Below, in pieces: positions 24,337-31,419 of a DNA stretch of 64,000 nt. Each line of letters begins with the position of its first letter. Within the stretch, counting starts at the first letter, position 1. Origin of the DNA: Streptomyces fradiae ATCC 10745 = DSM 40063. GTDB taxonomy: Bacteria > Actinomycetota > Actinomycetes > Streptomycetales > Streptomycetaceae. The DNA is taken from assembly GCF_008704425.1 (NCBI RefSeq), contig NZ_CP023696.1, forward strand, positions 3,706,501 to 3,770,500, given 5' to 3'. The notes under the pieces were generated by a model that saw nothing but the letters and a program-made list of their open reading frames with translations, was not told the DNA's origin and ran no database searches. The position numbers were made by a program, and so were the translations under genes.

Positions 24337-24720
24337 TCAGCCGCCGGTGGTGGGGCCGCCGCTGCCGAAGCCGCCGCTCGGCGAGCCCCTCCACTTGCGG
24401 TCGTCGTCCGACTGGGGCGACATGTCCGGCTCGGTGCTCTCGTGCTTCAGCTCGTACGGCATCAGCCGCCGCTCGCTCTGCGGCACCTCGGCGGGCCTGC
24501 GGCGGCCCTCCACCTCGCCCGGCAGCCCGGAGTCCGGCGGCCGGTGGGGCTGCTCCTCCAGGGTCGGCGGCGCCGGCTCCCTGGTCCAGATCCGTCGGCC
24601 CAGCCAGAACGCGCCGATGAGGAATCCGACCAGCAGGACACCCGCCACCAGCGGACCGATCCCCACGAGGTGGTCCTTCGTCGCGGCGAATTCCGCGCTG
24701 TGCGTGATGAGTGCGTTCAT
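24337..24720 (-). CDS. DUF6479-like single-pass membrane protein beside the rodlins
   Basis: A 127-residue protein from ATG 24720. A short outside N terminus (MNALITHSAEFAATKDH) precedes one membrane helix at about 19-41 (VGIGPLVAGVLLVGFLIGAFWLG). The rest is a charged, Pro/Glu/Arg-rich cytoplasmic region (TREPAPPTLEEQPHRPPDSG, SERRLMPYELKHESTEPDMS) ending in a Gly/Ser-rich tail. The pattern matches DUF6479, often found near rodlin or chaplin genes in streptomycetes; no function is established. It is divergent from the rodlin pair, sharing a 205-bp intergenic region. Confidence 0.72.
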   Translation of the reverse strand: MNALITHSAEFAATKDHLVGIGPLVAGVLLVGFLIGAFWLGRRIWTREPAPPTLEEQPHRPPDSGLPGEVEGRRRPAEVPQSERRLMPYELKHESTEPDMSPQSDDDRKWRGSPSGGFGSGGPTTGG

Positions 24721-24851
24721 AAAATATGAGTACCCCGTCGGGGTCGAAACAGGCACCCGTGAACACGGAGCCCCGCGGCACGCCATCCGCGTACTTTCGT
24801 CATTCCCTTCCAGAGCCTTTATTCGCCCGTTGAGCCCTTCGGGTGACCTGG

Positions 24852-24879
24852 CGCAACCTAAACAGCGCCGTGGTGTTGG
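24852..24879 (+). promoter_or_regulatory. Sigma-BldN-like promoter for the first rodlin
   Basis: -35 CGCAAC (24852-24857), 16-base spacer, -10 TGTTGG (24874-24879), compared with CGTAAC and CGTTGA (5 of 6 and 4 of 6). It lies 46 bases before the ATG. Rodlin genes are known BldN targets. Confidence 0.45.
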
Positions 24880-24895
24880 GCAGGGCGACCCGACA

Positions 24896-24920
24896 CCGGG
24901 TCTCTCGACGAGAAGGATCA
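24896..24920 (+). repeat. Conserved 25-base leader before rodlin 1 (copy 1)
   Basis: CCGGGTCTCTCGACGAGAAG plus GATCA is identical to the sequence at 25443-25467 before rodlin 2. It includes the ribosome binding site (GAGAAGGA) and a small inverted repeat (TCTCTCGACGAGA). Confidence 0.9.
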
Positions 24921-24925
24921 CCCAA

Positions 24926-25315
24926 ATGATCAAGAAGGCTCTGGCTACGGCCGGCGTCGCGGCGGCCGTCCTCGGCGCCGGCGCGCCGATGGCCGCCGCC
25001 GTCGGCGACCACGGCGTGGAGACCGCGAACGGCAACTTCGCCACGCAGTCCTACGGCAACACCTACACCGGCGGGTACATGAGCCCGCAGATCGGGCTCA
25101 TCCAGGGCTCGTTCAACAAGCCGTGCCTGGGGCTGCCGGTCCAGGCCGACGTCCAGAACGTCGTGGGCCTGCTCAACATCGGCGTCCAGGACATCCTGAA
25201 CGACACGCAGAACCAGCAGTGCGCGGAGAACTCCACCGCGGTCAAGGGCGACAGCGCCCTGTCGCACATCCTGGAGAACGTCCTCTCCGAGAACGGCTCC
25301 GCCGCCGTCGACTGA
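24926..25315 (+). CDS. Rodlin
   Basis: Rodlins build the paired rodlet pattern of chaplin filaments on spores and aerial hyphae. The 129-residue product starts MIKKALATAG with a signal peptide at 1-25 (cut near MAAA-V). The mature protein has GDHGVETANGNFATQSYGN, YMSPQIGLIQGSFNKPCLG, VQADVQNVVGLLNIGVQDIL and NDTQNQQCAENST, with cysteines C67 and C99. Length is that of RdlA/RdlB. About 80 percent of residues are identical to the next gene, strongest in the C-terminal half. Whether it is orthologous to rdlA or rdlB cannot be decided from sequence alone. Confidence 0.96.
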   Translation: MIKKALATAGVAAAVLGAGAPMAAAVGDHGVETANGNFATQSYGNTYTGGYMSPQIGLIQGSFNKPCLGLPVQADVQNVVGLLNIGVQDILNDTQNQQCAENSTAVKGDSALSHILENVLSENGSAAVD

Positions 25316-25330
25316 CGCCGCGCAGCCGCG

Positions 25331-25366
25331 CGCGGCCCGCGCGGGTGGACCACCCCGCGGGCCGCG
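25331..25366 (+). terminator. Hairpin between the two rodlin genes
   Basis: CGCGGCCCGCG (25331-25341) pairs with CGCGGGCCGCG (25356-25366), 15 bp after the first rodlin stop. It suggests that the second rodlin has its own promoter, or that readthrough is partial. Confidence 0.7.
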
Positions 25367-25442
25367 CCGCCCGTGGCCCCGCGGCCACAGCTCCACCTTT
25401 CGACCAAGCGCCCATCAGGGGTGCGGCACGACGACCCGGACG

Positions 25443-25467
25443 CCGGGTCTCTCGACGAGAAGGATCA
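25443..25467 (+). repeat. Conserved 25-base leader before rodlin 2 (copy 2)
   Basis: Identical to 24896-24920 and placed 3 bases before the ATG (5 bases at copy 1). The perfect conservation of non-coding leader in otherwise diverged flanks points to selection on RNA structure or translation, or to a recent duplication. Confidence 0.9.
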
Positions 25468-25470
25468 ACC

Positions 25471-25860
25471 ATGATCAAGAAGGTTCTGGCCGGCGCCGGT
25501 ATCGCCGCGGCCGTCCTGGGCGCGGGTGCCCCGATGGCCGCCGCCGTGGGCGACCACAACGTGGAGACCGCGAACGGCAACTTCTCCAAGCAGGCCTACG
25601 GCAACACGATGACCGGCGGCCACATGAGCCCGCAGATCGGCCTCGTCCAGGGCACGCTGAACAAGCCCTGCCTCGGCGTGCCGGTCCAGGCCGACATCCA
25701 GAACGTCGTGGGCCTGATCAACGTCGGCGTCCAGGACATCCTGAACGACACGCAGAACCAGCAGTGCGCGGAGAACTCCACCGCGGTCAAGGGCGACAGC
25801 GCCCTGTCGCACATCCTGGAGAACGTCCTCTCCGAGAACGGCTCCGTCGCCGTCGACTGA
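25471..25860 (+). CDS. Rodlin (tandem paralogue)
   Basis: A 129-residue rodlin of the same plan: signal peptide 1-25 (MIKKVLAGAGIAAAVLGAGA), then GDHNVETANGNFSKQAYGN, HMSPQIGLVQGTLNKPCLG and VQADIQNVVGLINVGVQDIL, and an end identical to the first rodlin except for one residue in GSVAVD. The DNA of the last 130 bases is almost unchanged between the two copies, which suggests gene conversion. The same-strand tandem order differs from the divergent rdlA/rdlB pair described in S. coelicolor. Confidence 0.96.
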   Translation: MIKKVLAGAGIAAAVLGAGAPMAAAVGDHNVETANGNFSKQAYGNTMTGGHMSPQIGLVQGTLNKPCLGVPVQADIQNVVGLINVGVQDILNDTQNQQCAENSTAVKGDSALSHILENVLSENGSVAVD

Positions 25861-25885
25861 CGCCGCCCGGTGCCGGTGAGTGTCC

Positions 25886-25927
25886 GGACGGGCCCCGCTT
25901 CCGTGCTCACGGGAGCGGGGCCCGTCC
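25886..25927. terminator. Strong terminator after rodlin 2
   Basis: GGACGGGCCCCGCT (25886-25899) pairs perfectly with AGCGGGGCCCGTCC (25914-25927). It separates rodlin 2 from the convergent polymerase gene. Confidence 0.92.
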
Positions 25928-26067
25928 GCGTGCGCAGCGGCGAGGCGGCCGGGACGGGAGGCGGGGGCATCGAGCAACTGAAGGCGCCGGCCCCCGGTGA
26001 GAAGCGGCCGGCGCTCATGGGTCGGTGCCCCGGCCGGTAGCGCGCGGACGGGCGGCCCCGCGCGCGG

Positions 26068-27735
26068 TCACTTCGCGTCGGAGTACCGCTCCACCACCGC
26101 CACCGTGAACGGGAACCGCACCGGTGTCGCCCCGAAGGCGATCCGCCCGGCCAGGTCGCCGGCCGCGCGGATCGCCCCGGCGACCGCCTCCGCCTCGTGC
26201 GCGGGGCAGTGCACCACCACCTCGTCGTGCTGGAAGAAGACCAGCTCGGCCCGCATCCCGGCGAGGGCCCGGCGCAGCGCGGCCAGCATCAGCAGCGCCC
26301 AGTCGGCGGCGCTGCCCTGCACCACGAAGTTCCGTGTGAACCGGCCCCGCGCGCGGGCGTCCGCGCCGGTGCCCACCGGGGCGTGCCCGTCGTCCTGCGG
26401 GATGCCTGCCTCCTCGGCGTCCCCGGCGCCCACCGCGCGCGGGCTGGTCCGGCCCAGCCACGTGCGGACGAAGCGGCCCTCCTCGCCCGCGCGCGCCGCG
26501 TCGTCCACGTACGCCACCGCGCGCGGGAAGCGGCGCCGCAGCGCCGCCAGGTTCTTCAGGCCGTCGCCGCTGGTCTGTCCGTAGATCGCGCCCAGCAGCG
26601 CCAGCTTCGCCTGGTCGCGGCTGCCCGCGAAGGCCCGGTCCGACAGCCGTGTGTACAGGTCGCCGTCATGCCCCGCCACCTCCATGAGTCCCGGATCGCG
26701 GGAGATCGCCGCCAGCACGCGCGGCTCCAGCTGGTCGGCGTCCGCGACGACGAGCCGCCAGCCGTCGTCGGCGACGACCGCCCGCCGGATCACCTTCGGG
26801 ATCTGCAGGGCCCCGCCGCCGTTGGTCGTCCACCGGCCGCTGACCGTGCCGCCCGGCACGTACTCGGGCCGGAACCGCCCGTCGCGCACCCAGTCCTGCA
26901 GCCAGCTCCACCCGTGCGCCGTCCAGATCCGGTAGAGGCTCTTGTACGCGAGGAGCGGCTCCACCGCGGGGTGGTCCACCTCCGCGAGCTCCCAGCGGCG
27001 CGTCGAACGCACCCTGATCCCGGCCTCCGCGAACGCCTTCACCACGTCCGCCGGCAGGTCGGGGCGGACCGGCCGGCCGAACGCCGCCGACACCGCGGCC
27101 GCCAGCTCCGCGAGGCGGCGCGGCTCGCCCCCGCCCGCGTACCGCTCGCCGAGCAGCTCGTGCAGCACCGCGCGGTGCACGTCCGCCCGCCACGGCAGGC
27201 CCGCCCGGTGCATCTCGGCGGCGACCAGCGTCCCGGCCGACTCGGCCGCCGTCAGCAGCCGCATCCGGTCCGGGTGCTCGGCCGCCCCGTGCCGGCGCTG
27301 CTGCTCGGCGTAGACCTCCAGCAGGCCCGCGAACGGCAGCTCCGGGCCGCCGGGGTCCGCCTCGAACAGGGGGGACTGCGCCCCCGGCTCGGCCGCGCGC
27401 GCCGGCCGGTCGGGCGGGACGGGGCGGTGGTGCAGCCGCGCCCAGGCCGCCGCGGCCGACCGGGGCTCCCCGAGCCGCCCCTCGTGCCCGAGGAGCAGCT
27501 GCTCGGCGGCCTCGACGTCGTAGCACCGCTCGACGCGGACCCCGGCGGCGAGGAGGAGCGGATAGAGGCCGGCCGTGGACCGCCACACCCACCGGCCGGC
27601 CTCCGGCCGCGACCGCACCGCCGTCACCAGGTCGGGCTCGGTGACGACGGGCCCGGCGGGCATGCCGTCCCGGTCGAGGGGGACCAGCCTCGCCCCGCCC
27701 CCCTCGACCGCGTCCAGCACCCACCGATCGCTCAC
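26068..27735 (-). CDS. Stand-alone family A DNA polymerase (Pol I-like, no 5' nuclease domain)
   Basis: A 555-residue protein starting at GTG 27735 (MSDRWVLDAVEGGG). The C-terminal polymerase domain is complete: motif A VVADADQLEPRVLAAIS, motif B in RDQAKLALLGAIYGQT, and motif C FFQHDEVVVHCP. Thumb-like sequence (EPLLAYKSLYRIWTAHGWSW, GGTVSGRWTTNGGGALQIPK) precedes it. The N-terminal 190 residues resemble a reduced 3'-5' exonuclease domain, but I see no D-x-E motif, so proofreading is probably lost. There is no 5' nuclease. Full Pol I is about 900 residues. Motif A has Q-L-E-P in place of Q-I-E-L. Such short polymerases are annotated in streptomycetes beside normal PolA; role in repair or translesion synthesis is inference. 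Confidence 0.88.
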   Translation of the reverse strand: MSDRWVLDAVEGGGARLVPLDRDGMPAGPVVTEPDLVTAVRSRPEAGRWVWRSTAGLYPLLLAAGVRVERCYDVEAAEQLLLGHEGRLGEPRSAAAAWARLHHRPVPPDRPARAAEPGAQSPLFEADPGGPELPFAGLLEVYAEQQRRHGAAEHPDRMRLLTAAESAGTLVAAEMHRAGLPWRADVHRAVLHELLGERYAGGGEPRRLAELAAAVSAAFGRPVRPDLPADVVKAFAEAGIRVRSTRRWELAEVDHPAVEPLLAYKSLYRIWTAHGWSWLQDWVRDGRFRPEYVPGGTVSGRWTTNGGGALQIPKVIRRAVVADDGWRLVVADADQLEPRVLAAISRDPGLMEVAGHDGDLYTRLSDRAFAGSRDQAKLALLGAIYGQTSGDGLKNLAALRRRFPRAVAYVDDAARAGEEGRFVRTWLGRTSPRAVGAGDAEEAGIPQDDGHAPVGTGADARARGRFTRNFVVQGSAADWALLMLAALRRALAGMRAELVFFQHDEVVVHCPAHEAEAVAGAIRAAGDLAGRIAFGATPVRFPFTVAVVERYSDAK

Positions 27736-27992
27736 ACCGCGAGTCTCGCAGCCGCCACTGACAACGGCCCCGGACGGCGGGACCGGGGCCGGCCGGAGCG
27801 GGGCGCGGCCGAGGTCCGCGCCGTCGGCCGGAGGCGGGGTCCGCGCCGTCGGCCGGAGGCCGGGGCTCGTCCCGATGTGGGGGATCGTCCCGGAGCGGGC
27901 GCGGCACACCAGGAGGGCACCCCGCTCCCACGCGCGTGCGCGCGGCGGCCATGCTGGTCGTGGTGGCGGCGTACGCACGAGGAGGCAGGGTG
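27736..27992. other. Divergent intergenic region
   Basis: Between the polymerase start and the next plus-strand start. A unit GTCCGCGCCGTCGGCCGGAG occurs twice in tandem (about 27813-27858). No promoter hexamers are convincing. Confidence 0.45.
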
Positions 27993-28127
27993 ATGTCCGT
28001 GGGGCACACGGAGAGGACCGGAAGGGCGCAGCCCGCCGGGTGGGGCCGCAGGGCCGGCACCGTACGCGGGGGAGCGCGCCCGGCCGGGGCGGCGGTCCGG
28101 CGCGGCGGCGACCGGCGGCTGCCGTGA
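27993..28127 (+). CDS. Possible 44-aa leader ORF coupled to the DUF2786 gene
   Basis: ATG 27993 follows a strong site (GAGGAGGCAGGGTG), much better than that of the gene behind it. The product (MSVGHTERTGRAQPAGWGRR, then an Arg/Gly-rich end) has no domain. Its stop overlaps the GTG at 28124 as GTGA. It may be a translational-coupling leader, or the real start of the DUF2786 protein if a frameshift lies in the repeat region. Low confidence as an independent protein. Confidence 0.35.
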   Translation: MSVGHTERTGRAQPAGWGRRAGTVRGGARPAGAAVRRGGDRRLP

Positions 28128-29431
28128 GCGCCCGCCGGGGCACGGGCCCGGACGCCGGCGCGGAACCCGGTCCGGGCGCCGGGGCGGACGCGGGCCGGGG
28201 CGCCGGGGCGGACGCGGGCCGGGGCGGCGGGGCGGACGCGGGCCGGGGCGGCGGGACGACCGTGGAGCGGGCCCTCGGGACGGCCCTGTACGCGGAGGGC
28301 ACGGCGGCCCTCGACACGGCCGCCTCGCTGCTCGCCGCCGACCCGGCGGCCGACGCGGAGCTGGCGCGGCGCGGCGGGGAACTGCTGGGCCGGGCCTGGG
28401 CGCGCGGCTGGCAGCCCGCCGACGTGGTGCGGCTCGTCCGCCGCGACCTGGAGCAGCACCACGTGCGGCTCGTGTCCGGACTGGTGGCCGCCGAGTCCGC
28501 CGGGTACGCGCACCTGCCGCCGCGCTGGCGGGAGCAGCTCGCCGCGCTGGACGCCGCACCGTGGCGGGCCGACCGGTTCTCGTACGCGACGGCCGTGCTG
28601 GAGCTGTACCGCCTGCTGTCCCGGCTGCCCGCCCTGGAACCGGTCGCCCCGCCGCCGGGCGCGCAGTCGCCGGCCACGCCCGTCGTGGGAGAGCCGCGCA
28701 TGCTGGCCCGCATCCGCGCCCTGCTGGCCAAGGCGGAGGCGACCGGGTACCCCGAGGAGGCCGAGGCGCTCACCGCGAAGGCCCAGGAGCTGATGGCCCG
28801 CCACAGCCTGGACGAGGCGGCCCTGGCCGCCCGCGCGCACGGGGGCGGCTCCGCGGACGGGCCCGCGGCGGTGCGGATCGGTGTGGAGCCCCCGTACGAG
28901 ACGGCGAAGGCCATCCTGCTGGACGCGGTCGCCGGCGCGAACCGCTGCAGGGCCGTGTGGAACGAGGAGTTCGGCTTCTCGACGGTGGTGGGCTACGAGG
29001 CCGACCTGGAGGCGGTCGAGCTGCTGTACACCTCGCTGCTGGTGCAGGGGCAGGCCGCGATGGCCACGGCGGAGGCGGCGCAGCGGGCGGGCGGCCGCAA
29101 GCGCACCAAGACCTTCCGCCAGTCGTTCCTGCTGGCGTACGCGCAGCGGCTCGGCGACCGTCTGGCGGCCACGTCCCGGCGGGTGGCCGCCGAGGAGCCG
29201 ACGCTGCTGCCCGTCCTCGCGGCGCGGGACGTGGCCGTGTCGGCCCGTACGGACAGCATGTTCCCCGGGGCCACGACGACCAGGGTGCGGGGTGCCACGG
29301 ACCAGGCCGGGTGGGACCACGGCAGGGCGGCGGCCGACCGGGCCGACACGGGCGGCGCGGCGCACCGGGCCGTACGCGGCGGTGCCCCCGGCTCCCGGCC
29401 GCGCGCGGGGGGCGGGGGAGGGGCGGCGTAG
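28124..29431 (+). CDS. DUF2786 domain protein
   Basis: A 435-residue cytosolic protein from GTG 28124; a later GTG at 28262 (VERALGTALYAEG) would remove a low-complexity N terminus. The first 46 residues are Gly/Asp/Arg repeats (three copies of GADAGRG-type units). Then comes an alpha-helical domain (ALYAEGTAALDTAASLLAAD, WQPADVVRLVRRDLE), the DUF2786 helix pair MLARIRALLAKAEATGYPEE / AEALTAKAQELMARHSLDEA, and a C-terminal domain (AVAGANRCRAVWNEEFGFST, KTFRQSFLLAYAQRLGDRLA). No catalytic motif is evident. Function is not established for the family. Confidence 0.82.
   Translation: MSARRGTGPDAGAEPGPGAGADAGRGAGADAGRGGGADAGRGGGTTVERALGTALYAEGTAALDTAASLLAADPAADAELARRGGELLGRAWARGWQPADVVRLVRRDLEQHHVRLVSGLVAAESAGYAHLPPRWREQLAALDAAPWRADRFSYATAVLELYRLLSRLPALEPVAPPPGAQSPATPVVGEPRMLARIRALLAKAEATGYPEEAEALTAKAQELMARHSLDEAALAARAHGGGSADGPAAVRIGVEPPYETAKAILLDAVAGANRCRAVWNEEFGFSTVVGYEADLEAVELLYTSLLVQGQAAMATAEAAQRAGGRKRTKTFRQSFLLAYAQRLGDRLAATSRRVAAEEPTLLPVLAARDVAVSARTDSMFPGATTTRVRGATDQAGWDHGRAAADRADTGGAAHRAVRGGAPGSRPRAGGGGGAA
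28175..28246. repeat. Three tandem 24-bp units inside the DUF2786 gene
   Basis: Three copies of GGCGCCGGGGCGGACGCGGG plus CCGG (third copy with one changed position) encode an 8-residue Gly/Ala/Asp/Arg repeat. Length is a multiple of three, so changes in copy number keep the frame. Confidence 0.9.
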
Positions 29432-29742
29432 GCGGCGCGGCGGACGGCGGCCGAGCCGTCACCGCGCCCGGGACGACGACCCGCAGCCGGTACGCCGCCG
29501 AACAGGGACCGCTGCCGGCGGCCCCGCGGCCGTGTGCCGTACGGGCCCGCTGCCGGTGCGTGCGCACCCGGCTGTGTGCCGCTGACGGCCCCGTGATCGT
29601 GCCCGCGTGTCGTGCCGACCCGCGGCTGTACCCCGGCCGCGCCACGGACTCGCAGCCGTGCCGCGGCTCCGGGGGCGGCGCGACCGGCGCGCACGGCCGT
29701 ACGGGGCGGAGCGCCGCCGTACGGCCGTACGCCTCGGTGCTG
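29432..29742. other. Intergenic stretch without a gene
   Basis: 311 bp between two convergent genes. Several GTACGGGG / CCGTACGG-type short palindromes lie at about 29697-29735 and may serve as terminator. No credible coding sequence. Confidence 0.5.
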
Positions 29743-30237
29743 CTACGGCTGCGGCGGCAGGGACGGAAGCGACGGGATGGACGGCATGTTGGTCGGCAGT
29801 CCGGTGACGGCCGGCTTGGACAGCGTGTCCGTCAGGCCGGAGGCCCAGGTGACGACGAGCCGCCCGCCCTCCGCCGAGCCGACGGTGCCGGACTCGCGGT
29901 CGGTGTTGCCGTCCTTGCAGCTGAGGGTGAGCGTCAGGGTCTCGCCCTCCTTGGCGACGCCCTGGCAGACGTGCGCGTCGCTGATCACCACGGTCTGGCC
30001 GCCCGTGCTGATCGTCAGCGTCACGGGCTTGCCGTCCGTCGTCCCCAGCCACGCCCCCGCGGCGTCGGCCAGGGTCACGCCCCCGGCGCCGCCCTGCGAG
30101 GCGCCGGCGGACGGAGCCGCCGAGTCGCGCTTGCCGTCGGGCTCCGGGCCCTTCTCCTGCGAGCCGCAGGCGCTCAGCGCGACGGCCGAGACCACTGCCG
30201 CGGCGACGGCCGCGCCCTTCCGTACCCACGTGCGCAC
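29743..30237 (-). CDS. Putative lipoprotein
   Basis: A 164-residue product. The N terminus MRTWVRKGAAVAAAVVSAVA leads to the lipobox LSAC with Cys24, so it is predicted to be lipid-anchored on the outer face of the membrane. A Gly/Ser/Ala linker follows, then a compact beta-rich domain (AWLGTTDGKPVTLTISTGGQ, TLTLTLSCKDGNTDRESGTV, RLVVTWASGLTDTL) with two further cysteines, C91 and C107, that could form a disulfide. The tail is Pro/Ser-rich (MPSIPSLPSLPPQP). It lies 61 bp past the end of the rpsN2 gene on the same strand. Function unknown. Confidence 0.75.
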   Translation of the reverse strand: MRTWVRKGAAVAAAVVSAVALSACGSQEKGPEPDGKRDSAAPSAGASQGGAGGVTLADAAGAWLGTTDGKPVTLTISTGGQTVVISDAHVCQGVAKEGETLTLTLSCKDGNTDRESGTVGSAEGGRLVVTWASGLTDTLSKPAVTGLPTNMPSIPSLPSLPPQP

Positions 30238-30298
30238 GTCGGCATCCCCCTTGTCGGTTGATCGGATCGCGACAAGCTACCAGGAAGGGCGCCGCCGC

Positions 30299-30604
30299 CT
30301 ACCAGGACGACTTGCGCACGCCGGGGAGCTGGCCGGCGTGTGCCAGCTCCCGCAGGCGCACCCGTGAGACACCGAACTTGCGCAGGTGGCCGCGCGGCCG
30401 GCCGTCCACGGCGTCGCGGTTGCGCACGCGCGTGGGGCTGGCGTCGCGCGGCTGGCGGCGCAGCTCCGCCAAGGCGGCCGTCCGCTCCTCCTCCGGGGTG
30501 CCCGGACGGCGGATCAGTTCCTTCAGCTCGGCGCGGCGTTCGGCGTACCGGTCGACGACGGCCTTCCGCCGCTCGTTCCGCGCGATCTTGCTCCTCTTGG
30601 CCAT
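30299..30604 (-). CDS. rpsN: Zinc-independent 30S ribosomal protein S14 paralogue
   Basis: 101-residue S14 of the long, cysteine-free (C-) type: [20 protein letters not shown] at the start, then [20 protein letters not shown] and the end [34 protein letters not shown]. The C-x2-C-x12-C-x2-C zinc ribbon of the housekeeping S14 is absent. It is the second gene after rpmB2, whose stop overlaps its ATG by one base. In actinobacteria such copies replace zinc-containing S14 when zinc is scarce, under Zur control. Confidence 0.96.
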   Translation of the reverse strand: MAKRSKIARNERRKAVVDRYAERRAELKELIRRPGTPEEERTAALAELRRQPRDASPTRVRNRDAVDGRPRGHLRKFGVSRVRLRELAHAGQLPGVRKSSW

Positions 30605-30840
30605 CAGACCTTCCCCCCTCGCGCGCGGATGCGGGCCACGGCGGCCTCGACGCCGATCACGTCCACGGTCTTGACGCCGCGGGCGCTGAGGGTGAGCCGC
30701 ACGTACCGGCCCTCGCTGGGCAGCCAGTAGCGCTTGCGCTGGATGTTGGGGTCGAAGCGGCGGGAGGTGCGCCGGTGGGAGTGGGAGATGCGGTTGCCGA
30801 AGCCCGGCTTGGCGCCGGTCAGCTGGCAGTGGGCGGACAA
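30604..30840 (-). CDS. rpmB: Zinc-independent 50S ribosomal protein L28 paralogue
   Basis: 78-residue L28 of the C- type, starting at TTG 30840 ([20 protein letters not shown]). The core [19 protein letters not shown] is typical, but the two C-x2-C pairs of the zinc form are reduced to a single Cys. A frame further upstream from 30885 would run through the Zur-like operator and is rejected. It is the first gene of the leftward arm of the divergent Zur-type unit and overlaps rpsN2 by one base. Confidence 0.94.
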   Translation of the reverse strand: MSAHCQLTGAKPGFGNRISHSHRRTSRRFDPNIQRKRYWLPSEGRYVRLTLSARGVKTVDVIGVEAAVARIRARGGKV

Positions 30841-30869
30841 GGGTGACCTGCCTCTCTCTGACTTGGTAA

Positions 30870-30884
30870 TGGAAACCATTTCCA
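30870..30884. promoter_or_regulatory. Zur-like operator between divergent C- ribosomal protein genes
   Basis: TGGAAACCATTTCCA is an inverted repeat (TGGAAA-N3-TTTCCA). It lies in the 58-bp gap between rpmB2 and rpmG2 and resembles the 7-1-7 Zur box (TGAAAATGATTTTCA type). Its position would let one Zur dimer pair repress both arms when zinc is replete. The AT-rich character stands out against the surrounding sequence. Confidence 0.85.
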
Positions 30885-30898
30885 TCTACTCTACCGCC

Positions 30899-31063
30899 AT
30901 GGCCCGCGACGAAGTACGCCCGATCATCAAGCTCCGGTCCACCGCCGGAACCGGCTACACCTACGTGACCCGCAAGAACCGCCGGAACGACCCCGACCGC
31001 CTGACCCTGCGCAAGTACGACCCGGTGGTCGGCCGGCACGTCGACTTCCGAGAGGAGCGCTGA
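30899..31063 (+). CDS. rpmG: Zinc-independent 50S ribosomal protein L33 paralogue
   Basis: 54-residue L33 starting at ATG 30899: [54 protein letters not shown]. The four zinc-binding cysteines of the housekeeping form are absent. It is the first gene of the rightward arm of the Zur-like unit; the next gene starts 5 bases after its stop. Confidence 0.96.
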   Translation: MARDEVRPIIKLRSTAGTGYTYVTRKNRRNDPDRLTLRKYDPVVGRHVDFREER

Positions 31064-31068
31064 CCGCC

Positions 31069-31419
31069 GTGCAGCCCGGAATCCACCCCCCGTACGAACC
31101 CGTCGTCTTCCGCGACAAGGCCGGCGGCTTCGCCTTCCTCACCCGCTCGACGATGACCAGCGCCAAGACCGTGGAGTGGGAGGACGGCAACACCTACCCG
31201 GTCGTGGACGTCGAGATCTCCTCCGCGAGCCACCCCTTCTACACCGGCCAGGCGCGCGTCCTGGACACCGCCGGCCGCGTGGAGCGCTTCCAGCGCCGCT
31301 ACGGCGCGCAGGGCGCCCGCCGGGCCGGCGCCGACGCCCGCCGGGCCGGCGCCGACGGGCCGGACGGAGCCGCCGACGCCGGCCGGGCCGGGGCCGACGG
31401 GCCGCGCGAGGTCCGCTGA
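31069..31419 (+). CDS. rpmE2: Type B (zinc-independent) 50S ribosomal protein L31 with repetitive tail
   Basis: The first 80 residues are a complete type B L31: [66 protein letters not shown], with no cysteine. The last 36 residues are an added Ala/Gly/Arg/Asp repeat ([28 protein letters not shown]). Type B L31 is normally about 80-90 residues. The stop overlaps the ATG of the CobW-like gene (TGATG), so the five rightward genes are probably one transcript. Confidence 0.93.
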   Translation: MQPGIHPPYEPVVFRDKAGGFAFLTRSTMTSAKTVEWEDGNTYPVVDVEISSASHPFYTGQARVLDTAGRVERFQRRYGAQGARRAGADARRAGADGPDGAADAGRAGADGPREVR

